From: Micromonospora trifolii
GTDB lineage: Bacteria; Actinomycetota; Actinomycetes; Mycobacteriales; Micromonosporaceae
DNA: 63,615 nucleotides
Direction: 5' to 3'
NCBI RefSeq assembly: GCF_022229005.1
Contig: NZ_JAKKFD010000036.1
Location: forward strand, 1-63,615
Shown: piece by piece, positions 1-8,346 of the stretch
Position numbering within the stretch: the first letter of the stretch is position 1
Layout: the number at the start of each line of letters is the position of its first letter
The notes under the pieces: model-generated
Database searches by the model: none
Seen by the model: the letters and a program-made list of their open reading frames with translations, nothing else
What the model was told of the DNA's origin: nothing
Position numbers and translations under genes: made by a program

Positions 1-74
1 GCGGGCCGGAGCGGGCCGGAGCGGGCCGGGCGGGCGGGCCGGAGCGGGCCGGGCGGGCCGGGGCGGGGCGCCCG
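1..74. repeat. G-rich short tandem repeat
   Basis: Imperfect tandem copies of a 10-bp unit GCGGGCCGGA and its shortened forms run from the window edge to the stop codon of the GntR gene. It is a simple-sequence tract with no coding signal, cut by the window border. On the minus strand it lies just downstream of the regulator, so it could slow transcription there, but it has no U-tract. Confidence 0.8.
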
Positions 75-866
75 TTAGCCCAGGACCAGGCCGGGGTCGG
101 GTTCCGGGTCGGGGGTCGGGCCGGGGATCTTGTACTCCTCGGTGAGGGTGGTCATCGGGCCCGGCCAGGTCGCCTGGGACACCTCGATCGGCTTGCGGTG
201 CGCGTCGTACGCGACGTGCAGCAGGTGCAGCACCGGGGTGTCCGGCCGGATCTGGAGCGTCTCGGCCTCCTCCCGGCTGGGCTGGCGGGCGCTGATCGTG
301 TCGGTGGCCGAGACGTACCGCCGCCCGGTGGCTTCCTCGGCCTCCTGGTAGAGGGGGCGGCCGAAGGCCTCGGTGCGCTCCAGCGAGGTGCCGTCCGTGT
401 CGCGGGGCAGGAACCAGGACGCGCCCACCTCGACGGGGGAGTCGTCGGTGCGGACGAGGTGCCGGCGGCAGAGCAGGTGGGTGCCGTCGGCCACGCCGAA
501 GGCGTCGGCCACCTCGGCGGGGGCGGGGGCGTGCCCCACGGAGACGAGCTGTTGACGGTATCGGGCGGCCAGGTCGGTGTGGTAGCCGCGAAAGCCGCCG
601 TACCGGCCTCGGGAGAGGCGGTTGAGTCGGCGGCGGGTGCCCCGGACGTACGTACCGGAGCCGGGCTTGGTGATCAGGATGCCCTCGACCCGCAGCTGGT
701 CGACGGCGCGTTGCACTGTCTGCTTGGCGACGCCGAACATCTCGGCGATGGCCGGGATGGACGGTAGCCGTTCGCCCGGCCCCCAGTCGCCGCGACGGAC
801 CTGGGCCTTGAGCTGCGCGGCGATCTGTCGATGCGGGAACTCGGCGGCCCCGGGATTGATCTGCAC
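75..866 (-). CDS. GntR-family (HutC/UTRA type) transcriptional regulator
   Basis: This is a DNA-binding repressor of about 263 residues. The N-terminal winged helix-turn-helix is clear (PHRQIAAQLKAQVRRG, then ERLPSIPAIAEMFGVAKQTV, ending GSGTYV). The C-terminal two thirds look like a UTRA effector-binding domain, with the pattern LLCRRHLVRTDDSPVEVGASWF and a closing PIEVSQATWPG-like strand. I chose the GTG at 866 because AAGGAGG lies 5 bases upstream; an in-frame ATG at 935 would extend the protein with unrelated sequence that runs through the operator. A 12-bp palindrome just upstream suggests autoregulation. Ligand and targets cannot be told from sequence. Confidence 0.88.
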   Translation of the reverse strand: MQINPGAAEFPHRQIAAQLKAQVRRGDWGPGERLPSIPAIAEMFGVAKQTVQRAVDQLRVEGILITKPGSGTYVRGTRRRLNRLSRGRYGGFRGYHTDLAARYRQQLVSVGHAPAPAEVADAFGVADGTHLLCRRHLVRTDDSPVEVGASWFLPRDTDGTSLERTEAFGRPLYQEAEEATGRRYVSATDTISARQPSREEAETLQIRPDTPVLHLLHVAYDAHRKPIEVSQATWPGPMTTLTEEYKIPGPTPDPEPDPGLVLG

Positions 867-886
867 ACCCGCCTCCTTGATCACAT

Positions 887-898
887 CTAGGTTCCTAG
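887..898. promoter_or_regulatory. Palindromic operator CTAGGTTCCTAG upstream of the GntR gene
   Basis: A perfect 12-bp inverted repeat (CTAGG-TT-CCTAG) lies about 20 bp upstream of the chosen GTG start. GntR-family proteins bind such palindromes as dimers, so this is the likely autoregulatory operator. It may overlap the promoter. Binding is inferred. Confidence 0.6.
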
Positions 899-936
899 GA
901 TGCCCCAGCGGGTGTGGCGGCGCTACCCCGGACACG

Positions 937-975
937 CGAAAACGGGCCCCCGGACCACAAAAGGTCCGAAGGCCC
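937..975 (-). terminator. Rho-independent terminator after the PAC2 gene
   Basis: On the minus strand a hairpin (GGGCC and GGACC segments pairing with GGTCC and GGCCC, two internal mismatches, loop TTTTGT, 944-975) is followed by GTTTTCG. It begins 15 bp after the stop codon of the PAC2 gene and separates it from the GntR gene. Confidence 0.7.
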
Positions 976-989
976 GCAGCGAGACAGTG

Positions 990-1859
990 CTACCAGGAAC
1001 CGGCGGTGGGGCCGGCCGAACCGCCCCGGCGGCGCAGGTACTTCTCGAACTCCTGGGCGATCTCGTCACCGGTCAACGGGGTGATCCCCTCGTCGCCGAC
1101 CCGTTCTTCCAGCTCGCGGACGTACTCGCCCAGCTCGGCGTCCTGCTCGGCGGCGCTGCGCACCCGCTGCTCCCACTCGGCGGACTCCTCGGCCAGGTCG
1201 GCCATCGGCACCGGCAGGTCGACGACCTCTTCCACCCGGTGCAGCAGGGCGAGGGTCGCCTTCGGGCAGGGCGGGTTGTTGGCGTAGTGCGGCACGTGCA
1301 CCCAGAACGAGACGGCGTCCACCTCGGCGCGGGTGCAGGCGTCGTGCAGCACGCCGACGATGCCGGTCGGACCGTCGTACCGGGTGGGGGTGAGCTGGTA
1401 GCGCTCTGCGGCCTGCGCGTCGGAGGCGCTGCCGCTGATCGGCAGCGGCCGGGTGTACGGCACGTCGGCCAGCAACGCGCCGAGCAGCACCACCCGTTCC
1501 ACCTCCAGGCTGTGGCAGATCTCCAGCACCTGCTCGCAGAACGTCCGCCAGCGCATGCTCGGCTCGATGCCGCGGATCAGCACCACGTCACGGTCGGTGC
1601 CCTCCGGGCTGGCCACCATGAACCGGGTCGTCGGCCACTCCACCCGCCGGGTCTCCCCGTCGGCCATCGTGATGGTGGGCCGGCTGACCTGGAAGTCGTA
1701 GAAGTCCTCCGGATCCAGCTCGGCGATCTGCCGGGCGTTCCAGACCTGCTCCAGGTGCTCGACCGCGGCGGTGGACGCGTCGGCGGCGTCATTCCAGCCC
1801 TCGAACGCGGCGATCGCCACCGGGGACCGCAGCACCGGCAGTCCGTCGAACTCGGTCAC
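990..1859 (-). CDS. PAC2-family protein (proteasome-assembly-chaperone-like fold)
   Basis: A protein of 289 residues with the N-terminal signature of the actinobacterial PAC2 family (VAIAAFEGWNDAADAS, then PTITMADGETRRVEWPTT, then VLIRGIEPSMRWRTF and LGALLADVPYTRPLPISGSA). It ends in a charged helical tail. The family is homologous to the eukaryotic PAC2 assembly chaperone; the M. tuberculosis member Rv2125 sits beside metH (Rv2124c), the same arrangement as here. Its molecular role in bacteria is not established. GTG start with GAGGTGA upstream. It is divergent from metH across 261 bp and ends at a clear terminator. Confidence 0.88.
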   Translation of the reverse strand: MTEFDGLPVLRSPVAIAAFEGWNDAADASTAAVEHLEQVWNARQIAELDPEDFYDFQVSRPTITMADGETRRVEWPTTRFMVASPEGTDRDVVLIRGIEPSMRWRTFCEQVLEICHSLEVERVVLLGALLADVPYTRPLPISGSASDAQAAERYQLTPTRYDGPTGIVGVLHDACTRAEVDAVSFWVHVPHYANNPPCPKATLALLHRVEEVVDLPVPMADLAEESAEWEQRVRSAAEQDAELGEYVRELEERVGDEGITPLTGDEIAQEFEKYLRRRGGSAGPTAGSW

Positions 1860-2047
1860 GCCGTCACCTCACCCTGCTCGTCGCGGCTGGCGCCGGGACC
1901 GCGCCCGGTCGTCATACCGTGGGGCACGGCGGCGTCCCTGTTGTCCTTCACGTCCGTCAGCCTACGTGCAGGGCGAGGGTGCGGCCCGTCGGCCGCGCCG
2001 GTCGGCCGCTCCGGCAGCAGGTCATACCCGAACGAACCAGACAGGGT

Positions 2048-2072
2048 GATCCCCGTGACACAATAGGGGATC
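2048..2072. promoter_or_regulatory. 25-bp inverted repeat upstream of metH
   Basis: GATCCCC and GGGGATC form perfect 7-bp arms around an 11-base AT-richer centre (GTGACACAATA), 49 bp before the metH start and in the PAC2/metH divergent region. It could be an operator for either gene. It does not resemble a cobalamin or SAM riboswitch. Confidence 0.4.
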
Positions 2073-2108
2073 GCTCGAGGATGGTCGTGGAGTCCGGCCG
2101 AATCGCAC

Positions 2109-2114
2109 TAACCT
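2109..2114 (+). promoter_or_regulatory. -10 box (TAACCT) of a probable leaderless metH transcript
   Basis: TAACCT matches the actinobacterial TANNNT -10 consensus and ends 6 bases before the GTG start at 2121. No Shine-Dalgarno sequence is present. This spacing is typical of leaderless mRNAs, where transcription begins at the start codon. Confidence 0.5.
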
Positions 2115-2120
2115 GAACGG

Positions 2121-5100
2121 GTGCGGACTTCATTGATGGATGTGCTGGCTGATCGCATTCTCATCGCCGACGGCGCGATGGGCACGATGCTTCAGGCCGC
2201 GGACCTCACGCTCGACGACTTCGACGGGCTTGAGGGGTGCAACGAGATCCTCAACGTCACCCGCCCGGACGTGGTGCGTGGCGTGCACGATGCCTACCTG
2301 GCCGTCGGTGCCGACTGCGTGGAAACCAACACCTTCGGCGCCAACCTAGCCAACCTCGCCGAGTACGACATCCCGCACCGCATCCGCGAGTTGTCCGAGG
2401 CGGGCGCCCGGATCGCCAGGGAGGCCGCCGACGCGGCCAGCACCCCGCAGCGGCCCCGGTTCGTGCTCGGCTCGATCGGGCCGGGCACCAAGCTGCCCAC
2501 CCTCGGGCACGCCGCCTACGCGACCCTGCGCGACGCCTACCAGGAGAACGCCGCGGGTCTGATCGTCGGCGGCGCGGACGCGCTGATCATCGAGACCTGC
2601 CAGGACCTGCTCCAGGTCAAGGCGGCAGTGGTCGGGTCGAAGCGGGCGATGGCCGAGCTGGGCCAGTCGGTGCCGATCATCTGTCACGTGGCGGTGGAGA
2701 CCACCGGCACCATGCTGGTCGGCAGCGAGATCGGTGCGGCCCTCGCCGCGATCGAGCCGCTCGGCGTGGACCTGATCGGGCTCAACTGCTCGACCGGCCC
2801 GGCCGAGATGAGCGAGCACCTGCGATACCTGTCGCAGCACTCCCGCATCCCGCTGTCGGTGATGCCGAACGCCGGCCTGCCGGTGCTGACCGCCGACGGG
2901 GCGTACTTCCCGCTGACTCCCGTGGAGCTGGGCGAGGCCCTGGACCGGTTCATCACCGAGTACGGCGTGGGTCTGATCGGCGGGTGCTGCGGCACCACCC
3001 CGGAGCACATCCGGGTGCTGTCCGAGCGGCTGCACGGCGTCACCGCCCCGGCCCGCGAGCCCCAGCACGAGGCGGGCGTCTCCTCGGTCTACCACCCGGT
3101 GCCCTTCGCCCAGGACGCGTCGGTGCTGATGGTGGGGGAGCGGACCAACGCCAACGGCTCGAAGGCGTTCCGGGACGCGATGCTCGCCGGCGACTGGCGG
3201 GCCTGTGTGGAGATCGCCCGCAGTCAGGCGCGCGACGGCTCGCACCTGCTCGACCTGTGCGTGGACTACGTCGGCCGCGACGGCACGCAGGACATGCGGG
3301 AGCTGGCCGGCCGGTTCGCCACAGCGTCCACCCTGCCGATCATGTTGGACTCCACCGAGCCGAACGTGGTGGAGGCCGGCTTGGAGATGCTGGGCGGCCG
3401 CTGTGTGGTCAACTCGGTCAACTTCGAGGACGGCGACGGCCCCGAATCCCGGTACGCGCGGGTGATGCCGATCGTTCGTGAGCACGGCGCGGCCGTGGTG
3501 GCGCTGCTCATCGACGAGGAGGGCCAGGCCCGTACCCAGGAGTGGAAGGTCCGGGTCGCGGCACGGCTGATCGACGACCTGACCAGCCGGTGGGGCGTGG
3601 ACCGCTCCGACATCCTGATCGACGCGCTGACCTTCCCGATCGCCACCGGCCAGGAGGAGACCCGCCGCGACGGCATCGAGACGATCGAGGCGATTCGGGA
3701 GATCTCCCGCCGCTACCCGGGTGTCAACTTCACACTGGGCATCTCGAACATCTCTTTCGGGCTCAACCCGGCGGCCCGGCAGGTGCTCAACTCGGTGTTC
3801 CTGCACGAGTGTGTGGAGGCCGGCCTGACGTCGGCGATCGTGCACGCCAGCAAGATCCTGCCGATGTCGAAGATCCCCGCCGAGCAGCGCGAAGTCGCCC
3901 TGGACCTGGTCTACGACCGGCGTCGCGAGGGGTACGACCCGGTGCAGCGTTTCCTGGAGCTCTTCGAGGGCGTCGACGTGACCAGCGCCCGGGCCAGCCG
4001 TGCCCAGGAGTTGGCGGCGCTGCCGCTGGACGAACGGCTCAAGCGGCGGATCATCGACGGTGAGCGCAACGGCCTGGAGGCCGACCTGGACGAGGCGATG
4101 GCCGGCGGTCGATCCCCGCTGTCGATCATCAACGACATCCTGCTGGACGGCATGAAGGTGGTCGGTGAGCTGTTCGGCTCCGGCCAGATGCAGCTGCCGT
4201 TCGTGCTTCAGTCCGCTGAGGTGATGAAGACCGCGGTGGCCTACCTGGAACCGCACATGGAGACCATCGAGGACGGCGGCAAGGGCCGCATCGTGCTCGC
4301 CACCGTGCGCGGCGACGTGCACGACATCGGCAAGAACCTGGTCGACATCATCCTGTCCAACAACGGCTACGAGGTGGTGAACATCGGCATCAAGCAGCCG
4401 ATCAGCGCCATCCTGGACGCCGCCGAGCAGCACCGCGCCGACGCGATCGGCATGTCCGGGCTGCTGGTCAAGAGCACTGTCATCATGAAGGAGAACCTGG
4501 CCGAGATGGCCACGCGCGGGGTCGCGGAGCGCTGGCCGGTCCTGCTGGGTGGGGCGGCGCTGACCCGCGCGTACGTCGAGGACGACCTGCGGTCGACGTT
4601 CCCCGGGCAGGTGCACTACGCCCGGGACGCGTTCGAGGGTCTGTCCCTGATGGACAAGGTGATGACCGCCAAGCGTGGCGGCGCCCCGGTGATCGACCCA
4701 GAGCGGGAGGCGGCTCTCGCGGCCCGGCGGGCGCGCCGGGAACGGCAGCGCTCGATGGTCACCACGTCGCTGCCGGAGCTGCACGACTCCTCGGTCCGCT
4801 CCGACGTGGCCGCCGACGTGGCGGTGCCCACCCCGCCGTTCTTCGGCACCCGCGTCATCAAGGGCGTGCCGATGGCCGACTACGCGGCGCTGCTCGACGA
4901 GCGGGCCACCTTCTCCGGGCAGTGGGGGCTGCGCGGCGCCCGGGGCGGCAGCGGACCCTCCTACGAGGAACTGGTCGAGACCGAGGGCCGACCGCGGCTG
5001 CGGTACTGGCTGGACCGGCTGATCGCCGACCAGGTCCTTGAGGCAGCCGTGGTGTACGGCTACTTCCCCGCGTACTCCGAAGGCAATGACCTTGTGGTGC

Positions 5101-5636
5101 TCGACGAGAACGGGCACGCGGAGCGCGCCCGGTTCTCCTTCCCCCGGCAGCGGCAGGAGCGGCGGCTCTGCCTGGCGGACTTCTTCAGGCCCCAGGGCGA
5201 CCAGCTCGATGTGGTCGCGTTGCAACTGGTCACCGTCGGCCAGCCGGTCAGTGAGTACGCGGCGAAGCTGTTCGCCCGCAACGAGTACCGCGACTACCTG
5301 GAGGTGCACGGCCTCTCCGTGCAGCTCACCGAGGCCCTGGCCGAATACTGGCACCAGCGCATCCGCTCCGAGATGACCCTGCCCGACGGGCGTCCGCTGG
5401 GGCACGACGACCCGGCGGACCTGGCCGGCATCCTGCACAACGACTACCGGGGCTGCCGGTACGCGTTCGGCTACCCGGCCTGCCCCGACCTGGAGGACCG
5501 AGCGAAGATCATGGATCTGCTCGGCGCGGACCGGATCGGGGTCGAGCTGTCCGAGGAGTTCCAGCTGATGCCGGAGCAGGCCACCGACGCGATTGTGGTC
5601 CACCACCCGGAGGCCAACTACTTCAACGCCAAGTAA
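2121..5636 (+). CDS. metH: Cobalamin-dependent methionine synthase (MetH)
   Basis: Transfers a methyl group from 5-methyltetrahydrofolate to homocysteine through methylcobalamin, making methionine in the cytoplasm. All four modules are present in 1171 residues, the usual length. The homocysteine domain (about 1-310) has the zinc ligands Cys223 (LNCSTGP), Cys289 and Cys290 (GGCCGT). The pterin domain (about 330-600) begins VMVGERTNANGSKAF. The B12-binding module (about 630-860) has D732-x-H734-x-x-G737 (DVHDIG), His734 being the lower axial ligand. The C-terminal activation domain contains YFPAYSEGND and a RxxxGYPACPD-like segment. Start is GTG at 2121, apparently leaderless; ATG at 2136 is possible. 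The stop codon lies inside an attachment-like repeat, so an integrating element reconstituted the 3' end. Confidence 0.97.
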   Translation: MRTSLMDVLADRILIADGAMGTMLQAADLTLDDFDGLEGCNEILNVTRPDVVRGVHDAYLAVGADCVETNTFGANLANLAEYDIPHRIRELSEAGARIAREAADAASTPQRPRFVLGSIGPGTKLPTLGHAAYATLRDAYQENAAGLIVGGADALIIETCQDLLQVKAAVVGSKRAMAELGQSVPIICHVAVETTGTMLVGSEIGAALAAIEPLGVDLIGLNCSTGPAEMSEHLRYLSQHSRIPLSVMPNAGLPVLTADGAYFPLTPVELGEALDRFITEYGVGLIGGCCGTTPEHIRVLSERLHGVTAPAREPQHEAGVSSVYHPVPFAQDASVLMVGERTNANGSKAFRDAMLAGDWRACVEIARSQARDGSHLLDLCVDYVGRDGTQDMRELAGRFATASTLPIMLDSTEPNVVEAGLEMLGGRCVVNSVNFEDGDGPESRYARVMPIVREHGAAVVALLIDEEGQARTQEWKVRVAARLIDDLTSRWGVDRSDILIDALTFPIATGQEETRRDGIETIEAIREISRRYPGVNFTLGISNISFGLNPAARQVLNSVFLHECVEAGLTSAIVHASKILPMSKIPAEQREVALDLVYDRRREGYDPVQRFLELFEGVDVTSARASRAQELAALPLDERLKRRIIDGERNGLEADLDEAMAGGRSPLSIINDILLDGMKVVGELFGSGQMQLPFVLQSAEVMKTAVAYLEPHMETIEDGGKGRIVLATVRGDVHDIGKNLVDIILSNNGYEVVNIGIKQPISAILDAAEQHRADAIGMSGLLVKSTVIMKENLAEMATRGVAERWPVLLGGAALTRAYVEDDLRSTFPGQVHYARDAFEGLSLMDKVMTAKRGGAPVIDPEREAALAARRARRERQRSMVTTSLPELHDSSVRSDVAADVAVPTPPFFGTRVIKGVPMADYAALLDERATFSGQWGLRGARGGSGPSYEELVETEGRPRLRYWLDRLIADQVLEAAVVYGYFPAYSEGNDLVVLDENGHAERARFSFPRQRQERRLCLADFFRPQGDQLDVVALQLVTVGQPVSEYAAKLFARNEYRDYLEVHGLSVQLTEALAEYWHQRIRSEMTLPDGRPLGHDDPADLAGILHNDYRGCRYAFGYPACPDLEDRAKIMDLLGADRIGVELSEEFQLMPEQATDAIVVHHPEANYFNAK

Positions 5637-5660
5637 CTGGCGCAGGTGCCCTGACCTGCG
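5624..5660 (+). repeat. Attachment-site repeat, copy A (3' end of metH; attL-like)
   Basis: Core CAACGCCA-N-GTAAC followed by GGCGCAGGTGCCCTGAC, spanning the last three sense codons and stop codon of metH. It recurs at 8182-8255 and 9278-9351. A small inverted repeat (GCCA...TGGC) is centred on the stop codon. A degraded tyrosine integrase begins 34 bp to the right, the usual arrangement beside an att site. Confidence 0.75.
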
Positions 5661-5693
5661 TCTTAGGTCACCTGGAAGACCGCTGAGCCATGA

Positions 5694-6205
5694 TCATGCC
5701 GCCTGCAGGCCGTCAGTGGGTTCCGGGCCGTCGTTGGCGGCCTGGTCCTCACCGAACGCGGTGTCGATGGCTCGGCGCGTCCGGTCCTCGCTGGTCGGCA
5801 GGAGATGCGTGTAGGTCCGCAGGGTGAATCCCGGGTCGGCGTGGCCGAGGTACGTCGACAGAGCCTTGATGCTCTACCCGGTGTCCAGGAGGGCCGAGGC
5901 GTAGGTGTGCCGCAGGACGTGCATGCCGTTGTGGCGGTCGTCGGGGATGCCGGTGGCCCGGAGCGGGCTTCCAAACTCCGGGGTTGAACTTCGAGCTCGT
6001 AGGGTCGCCGGTCAGGGTTCCCCAGGGCAGGGCGACCTCTATGGACGGGTACTGCTCGACGTGGTTGCTCAGGCGGTGAGCTACCGAGGCGGGAAGGGGA
6101 ACCTCCCGGGTCTTGCCGCCTTTGGGTGGGGCGAAGATGAGCGCGCCGCGCACGAGTTTGACCTGACGGACGACTCGGAGGGTCGGCCGGATCGAGTCGA
6201 GAGAT
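5694..6205 (-). pseudogene. Tyrosine recombinase (phage-type integrase), C-terminal remnant
   Basis: Reading leftward from about 6205 the translation gives RQVKLVRGALIFAPPKGGK and VPLPASVAHRL, typical of the core-binding to catalytic transition of actinobacterial integrases. After WKPA (about 5975) a frameshift is needed to continue as GIPDDRHNGMHVLRHTYASA, which contains the catalytic H-x-x-R box. A TAG then interrupts the frame (near 5875) before YLGHADPGFTLRTYTHLLPT with the catalytic Tyr. The reading ends at TGA 5694-5696. The N-terminal arm-binding domain is missing. Frameshift plus nonsense plus truncation make it inactive. It lies next to attachment copy A. Confidence 0.85.
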
Positions 6206-6341
6206 GATCTGGGGCCTAGCGGCAGGTCGGCGGAGCGTGAGCGCCGGATCTGCCGATTCGAGTGCGCGTCACCGTCGATCGCTCTCGGCCGGCCTTGTGG
6301 CGGCGGGACGGCCAGACGCGCCGGCGCCCAGGCTCATGCCA

Positions 6342-6797
6342 TCAATCGAGGCAGTGAACGTGGACGGCAATGTGCTGTGCCTTAGCGCCGGTGTCTCGGT
6401 GTAGGACCTCAAGCTCGACACGGTGCCGGTCCACTGAGACGGGCTTGTTCTCCTCGCCGACCAGGCAGGTTGGATACGTGCCGTCGTGGTGCAGTGTCCC
6501 GCCCGCGTCCTGCCAGCTTTCGGCGATCACCGAGTAGATCGTGTCGCCATCGGAAGGGCCCCGCAGTGCCCCGTCTTCCTCAAACGCGATGGACCTGGTC
6601 TCGTCGTTCGACCAGGTGACCGTCCCAACGAGCAGCTCCGGCTTGGCAGTGTGCGGATCGTCGGCAAGCTTGACCGCCCCGAAGCCGCCGATCAGCCCTA
6701 CGGCGACCAGCGCTAGAGAGAACGCAACCGTGGGGAGGCGGCGATTTGGTGGGGTAGGGGCCGCACCTTGCATCGTGTCGGGGGATGGCACTGGCAT
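6342..6797 (-). CDS. Hypothetical membrane-anchored protein
   Basis: A 151-residue protein. A short proline-rich cytoplasmic N-terminus and basic RR are followed by one hydrophobic segment (about 23-45, LPTVAFSLALVAVGLIGGFGA). The rest is a soluble beta-rich domain of about 105 residues containing two cysteines (YPTCLV and VHCLD), probably extracytoplasmic. I recognise no family. A -10 box TACCTT ends 6 bases before the ATG at 6797, so a leaderless transcript is likely and supports this start. It is intact cargo of the first decayed element. Confidence 0.65.
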   Translation of the reverse strand: MPVPSPDTMQGAAPTPPNRRLPTVAFSLALVAVGLIGGFGAVKLADDPHTAKPELLVGTVTWSNDETRSIAFEEDGALRGPSDGDTIYSVIAESWQDAGGTLHHDGTYPTCLVGEENKPVSVDRHRVELEVLHRDTGAKAQHIAVHVHCLD

Positions 6798-6948
6798 GGG
6801 TGCAAGGTACGCGATCGGCGCTTAGAGGGCTGGCCCAGAAGTCCCTCTCCTGCCGCCATCCGCGCTGACGTCGCGGATCAGTTGGCGGACGACTGTCGCA
6901 CGTCAGCCGACGGAGGACACCGGGCTGCCGGCGATGTGGTTCAAGTTT

Positions 6949-7098
6949 CTGTACGTCTCCAAGGCGGCCCTGAACGGGCCGCACGCGCCGCCGCCAGGGC
7001 GCGCGCCCGTTGCTCCGCTGGCGCTCCGACTCCGGCCACGCAACACGCCTGGCGGCTGGCGCCGAGGGCTGGTAGCCCGGTGGGCCGCCGGATGACGA
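6949..7098. repeat. 150-bp direct repeat, copy 1 (two hairpins)
   Basis: Matches 8933-9080 with scattered substitutions over its whole length. It contains a perfect hairpin GCGGCCC-TGAAC-GGGCCGC (6964-6982) followed by a weaker GC-rich one (CGCGCC...GGGCGCGC). Both copies lie in the same orientation, one in each tandem element. Function unknown. The flanking gene-free sequence (6798-6948 and 7099-7287) shows nothing else recognisable. Confidence 0.75.
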
Positions 7099-7287
7099 CA
7101 GGCCGTTTCCCGGTGGTGTGGTGGGCACCGCGCAGCGTCACGGAGCGGACGCCGGATTACTGCCAACGTGGGGCATCGAATCTGGCAGGTAGACGAATCC
7201 TGTTGGTTGCCTGGGGGTCAAGGGGTCGGCGTCGGCCGACGACGTTGGGGCACGGTTGCCGGGCCACGATCGAGCACACTGAGATGC

Positions 7288-7710
7288 ATGAGGACCATGG
7301 CGACGTTCCGCCTTCGTGGTGGCGGGGAGCGTACCGCTGCGCATGTGACGGAGCTCCTGGGCATTCAACCGAGCGACGTGTTCGAGGCGGGCACACCGGT
7401 CGGCTCCCGAAGTGCGACTCGGCATGAGGAGTGCGGATGGTTGCTCAGCAGTGCCGGGAGTCCCGAGAGCGACGCCGAGCTTGCCGAGCAGTTGGGGAGC
7501 TTGCTCGACATTCTGGAGCCGGTGGCCGACCGGCTATGGCAGCTCGTCGATGGGGGCTACTGGGCGAATTGGTTCTGTCTCCTCGGCTCCCACGCCGCAG
7601 AACATGCCGTGGAGCTTGACCGTGACCTTCTCCATCGGTTGCTCAAGTTGCCGGGTGGTCTATGGCTGGACGTCTATGGGGACGACGAGGGTGCTGAGGG
7701 CGACGGCTGA
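7288..7710 (+). CDS. DUF4279-type protein
   Basis: A 140-residue soluble protein resembling the DUF4279 family: an N-terminal strand ATFRLRGGG, an alpha/beta pattern LLGIQPSDVFEAGTPVGSRS, the HEECGWLLSS turn, a long helix rich in Glu/Leu (ESDAELAEQLGSLLDIL), and a final strand LPGGLWLDVYGDD. Members are small cytoplasmic proteins of unknown function, often carried on genomic islands. Start ATG 7288; ATG 7297 is equally possible and no strong ribosome site favours either. Family call is from pattern only. Confidence 0.68.
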   Translation: MRTMATFRLRGGGERTAAHVTELLGIQPSDVFEAGTPVGSRSATRHEECGWLLSSAGSPESDAELAEQLGSLLDILEPVADRLWQLVDGGYWANWFCLLGSHAAEHAVELDRDLLHRLLKLPGGLWLDVYGDDEGAEGDG

Positions 7711-8181
7711 CCATGCACGCCTGCGACGCGAACACCTCACCCGGTGGTGAATGACGAAATGAGTGACGACCAAGGCATGCAGCCACGGACGTCGGTGGAC
7801 TGTTGGCGCCGGCCACGGCGGTTATTCAGGCAGGTCGGAACACCATGATGGTTCCTTCGGGACGAAGGAGTCACCTCCGCCAGCCCGTTCCACGAAGTAT
7901 GGGTCGACGGTAGACGAGGCCGACGGAACAAGATCCGGAACATGCGTGGAATGATCAGGCGCTTTGCTGAGCAGTCGTCGGGCGTACGCCCTGTTAGGAC
8001 GAGGGGGTGCCCAACAGCCGCTACACCCTTCCTGAACCGTGTGCGTCTGATGCCGCCTGGGCAAGTCTGAGGTCCGGCATCGGCAGGACCAAGATCATGT
8101 CGCTCCCAGGCCGTCTTAGGTGGACCACCAATGACTGTCGATGACCGGCTATGACCCCTTCAAGCCCAGGTCACGGGGTGT
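7711..8181. other. Gene-free stretch of the island
   Basis: About 470 bp with no convincing gene. Open frames here are short, lack ribosome sites and match nothing I recognise. Likely eroded element DNA. Confidence 0.5.
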
Positions 8182-8255
8182 CTCGTCCGGTTTGATCGAC
8201 TGTGCCCGTCGACGAGATCAATACAACGCCAGGTAACTGGCGCAGGTGCCCTGAC
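8182..8255 (+). repeat. Attachment-site repeat, copy B (junction of the two elements)
   Basis: Shares with copy C a longer block: CTCGTCCG, then GATCGACT, then GATCAATACAACGCCA, followed by the common core GTAAC-N-GGCGCAG-N-TGCCCTGAC also present at the end of metH. The core would encode Tyr-Asn-Ala-Arg-stop instead of Phe-Asn-Ala-Lys-stop, as if derived from another strain's metH end. An integrase tail fragment follows at once. Confidence 0.75.
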
Positions 8256-8312
8256 ATGGTCGGCAGGAGATGCGTGTACGTCCCCAGGGTGAGCCCGGGG
8301 TCGTCTTTCGCG
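8256..8312 (-). pseudogene. Second tyrosine-integrase tail fragment
   Basis: Minus-strand reading gives CAKDDPGLTLGTYTHLLPTM, which matches DPGFTLRTYTHLLPT of the larger remnant at 5694-6205 and includes the catalytic Tyr neighbourhood. The rest of the gene is gone. Its position directly beside attachment copy B mirrors the first integrase beside copy A, indicating a second element of the same family. Confidence 0.7.
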
Positions 8313-8346
8313 CACTGATAACTGTGGAGGACGGGGTCTGCGTCGA

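Noticed and set aside
2040..2120. Cobalamin or SAM riboswitch upstream of metH
   Set aside because: No B12-box-like core or SAM-box pattern is visible, and the start appears leaderless.
2346..5606. A very long open frame (more than 1000 codons) antisense to metH
   Set aside because: It mirrors the codon bias of metH, has no plausible start or domain, and such antisense frames are expected in high-GC genes.
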